Shown in pieces: positions 6,453-7,319 of a stretch of DNA of 7,319 nt. The stretch is from Deltaproteobacteria bacterium (lineage in GTDB: Bacteria; Desulfobacterota; Binatia; Binatales; Binataceae). The position numbers were made by a program, and so were the translations under genes. The DNA is taken from assembly GCA_021786815.1 (NCBI GenBank), contig JAJYMR010000303.1, positions 1 to 7,319 of the forward strand, given 5' to 3'. How positions within the stretch are numbered: position 1 is the stretch's first letter; every line of letters starts with the position of its first letter. Below the pieces are notes generated by a model. It had not been told where the DNA came from. It made no database searches and was given only the letters and a program-made list of their open reading frames with translations.

Positions 6453-7319
6453 GTGTCCAAAGCGCTGCGAGTGCTGTTGACCGGTCACGACGGATATATC
6501 GGCTCGGTGATGGGCCCGTTTCTGGCCAGGCAGGGCCATCAGGTCGTGGGCCTGGATACCGGGTTCTTCGAGGGCTGCGACTTGAGCGAGGATTCGCCGG
6601 ATTTTCCGCTCATACGCAAGGATATCCGCGATATCGCAGCGGCCGATCTCGCGGGCTTCGATGCGGTGATTCACCTGGCCGCGCTGTGCAACGACCCGCT
6701 GGGCCAGCTCAACCCAGACCTAACGATGGAGATCAACCACGCCGCCTCCGTCCGCCTCGCGTCGCTCGCCAGGGACGCGGGCGTCGGGCGCTTTTTGTAC
6801 TCGTCGTCGTGCTCGATGTACGGAGCTTCGGGAGACGCCGTGCTCGCGGAAGAAGCGGAGCTTAGCCCGCTGACGGCCTATGCAGTATCCAAGGTCCGCT
6901 CGGAAGCGGACATCTCGCACCTTGCGACCACGAGCTTCAGTCCAGTGTTCCTGCGCAACGCGACGGCCTACGGTGCGTCGCCGCGGCTTCGGGCGGACGT
7001 GGTACTCAATAATTTGACATGCTGGGCATTCGCAAGCGGCAAGATAAAGATCATGAGCGACGGAACGCCGTGGCGTCCGATTGTTCATATCGAGGATATA
7101 TCACGTGCGTTCGCGGCGGCCCTGACCGCGCCGGTCGAGAATATCCACAACCAGGCAATCAATATCGGCGTCAACGGAGAAAACTACCGGGTTCGCGACA
7201 TCGCCGAAATAGTCCGGCAGGAAATGCCGGATTGTGTCGTCGAATACGCCGGTCAGGGCGGGCCTGACCCGCGCAATTACCGGGTCGATTTCAGCAAGGC
7301 GACGAAACTGCTTCCTGAT
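6453..7319 (+). CDS. NAD-dependent epimerase/dehydratase, extended SDR (3' end missing)
   Basis: Cytoplasmic nucleotide-sugar-modifying enzyme of the extended SDR family; 289 codons are visible and the frame is open at the window end. The cofactor motif Thr-Gly-His-Asp-Gly-Tyr-Ile-Gly lies at 10-17, and Asp35 after strand 2 (Gly-Leu-Asp-Thr-Gly) suggests NAD(H). His-Leu-Ala-Ala (74-77) leads to Asn-Asp-Pro-Leu-Gly. Ser118/Ser119 (Tyr-Ser-Ser-Ser-Cys-Ser), Tyr143 and Lys147 (Tyr-Ala-Val-Ser-Lys) form the catalytic set. Arg-Asn-Ala-Thr-Ala-Tyr-Gly (168-174) and Trp-Arg-Pro-Ile-Val-His-Ile-Glu-Asp (207-215) belong to the substrate-binding half. It lacks RfbG's Thr-Gly-Phe-Lys-Gly loop, so it is not a typical CDP-glucose 4,6-dehydratase. 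The GTG start is backed by a Shine-Dalgarno. It probably acts on a CDP- or other NDP-hexose made by this cluster; the exact reaction (epimerase, dehydratase or reductase) is not decidable here. About 20-50 C-terminal residues are likely missing. Confidence 0.9.
   Translation, partial: MSKALRVLLTGHDGYIGSVMGPFLARQGHQVVGLDTGFFEGCDLSEDSPDFPLIRKDIRDIAAADLAGFDAVIHLAALCNDPLGQLNPDLTMEINHAASVRLASLARDAGVGRFLYSSSCSMYGASGDAVLAEEAELSPLTAYAVSKVRSEADISHLATTSFSPVFLRNATAYGASPRLRADVVLNNLTCWAFASGKIKIMSDGTPWRPIVHIEDISRAFAAALTAPVENIHNQAINIGVNGENYRVRDIAEIVRQEMPDCVVEYAGQGGPDPRNYRVDFSKATKLLPD

Noticed and set aside
7013..7020. TTGACA-like promoter box
   Set aside because: It lies inside the extended SDR coding sequence (Asn-Leu-Thr codons) and has no convincing -10 box at the right distance; coding constraint explains it.
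6453..7319. Calling the extended SDR rfbG (CDP-glucose 4,6-dehydratase)
   Set aside because: RfbG enzymes have a Thr-Gly-His-Thr-Gly-Phe-Lys-Gly loop; this protein reads Thr-Gly-His-Asp-Gly-Tyr-Ile-Gly and its later motifs match a different epimerase/dehydratase group.

Overview
The window is GC-rich bacterial DNA (by eye roughly 60% or more in most genes). Gene content suggests a Gram-negative, proteobacterium-like host making a cell-surface glycan: a YdiK-like AI-2E family permease, and an O-antigen/exopolysaccharide type cluster with CDP-glucose synthesis and nucleotide-sugar reductases. The species cannot be named from this sequence.

Layout. (1) 1-945 (+): the 3' part of an AI-2E/YdiK-like permease gene whose start lies before the window. 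(2) 1118-2740 (-): a lone, reversed, lower-GC gene for a multi-pass membrane protein that looks like a GT-C type glycosyltransferase. It is convergent with the permease gene and divergent from the cluster. (3) 2741-3413: about 670 bases with no recognisable gene, holding an 8-bp inverted repeat and an A-rich stretch with a doubtful 38-codon basic ORF. (4) 3414-7319 (+): a same-strand run of four genes. These are a DUF4910 (M28 aminopeptidase-like plus winged helix) protein, a classical short-chain dehydrogenase, glucose-1-phosphate cytidylyltransferase (rfbF), and an extended SDR nucleotide-sugar epimerase/dehydratase cut by the window end. Gaps are 25, 123 and 29 bases.

How the genes fit together. 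RfbF makes CDP-glucose, the entry point to CDP-linked deoxy and branched sugars. The extended SDR would act on a nucleotide sugar. The classical SDR and the DUF4910 protein are of a kind that recurs in glycan loci, but their reactions are unproven. The GT-C-like protein could move a sugar from a lipid carrier. The usual next enzyme, CDP-glucose 4,6-dehydratase (RfbG), is not visible, so the pathway probably continues past 7319.

The points most worth a second look are a DUF4910 protein whose presumed metal-bridging Asp is Glu, a perfect 10-bp hairpin across the stop codon of the SDR gene, and the compositionally distinct reversed gene with its large gene-free flank. I found no CRISPR array, tRNA, rRNA, complete insertion sequence or clearly novel defence-type system.
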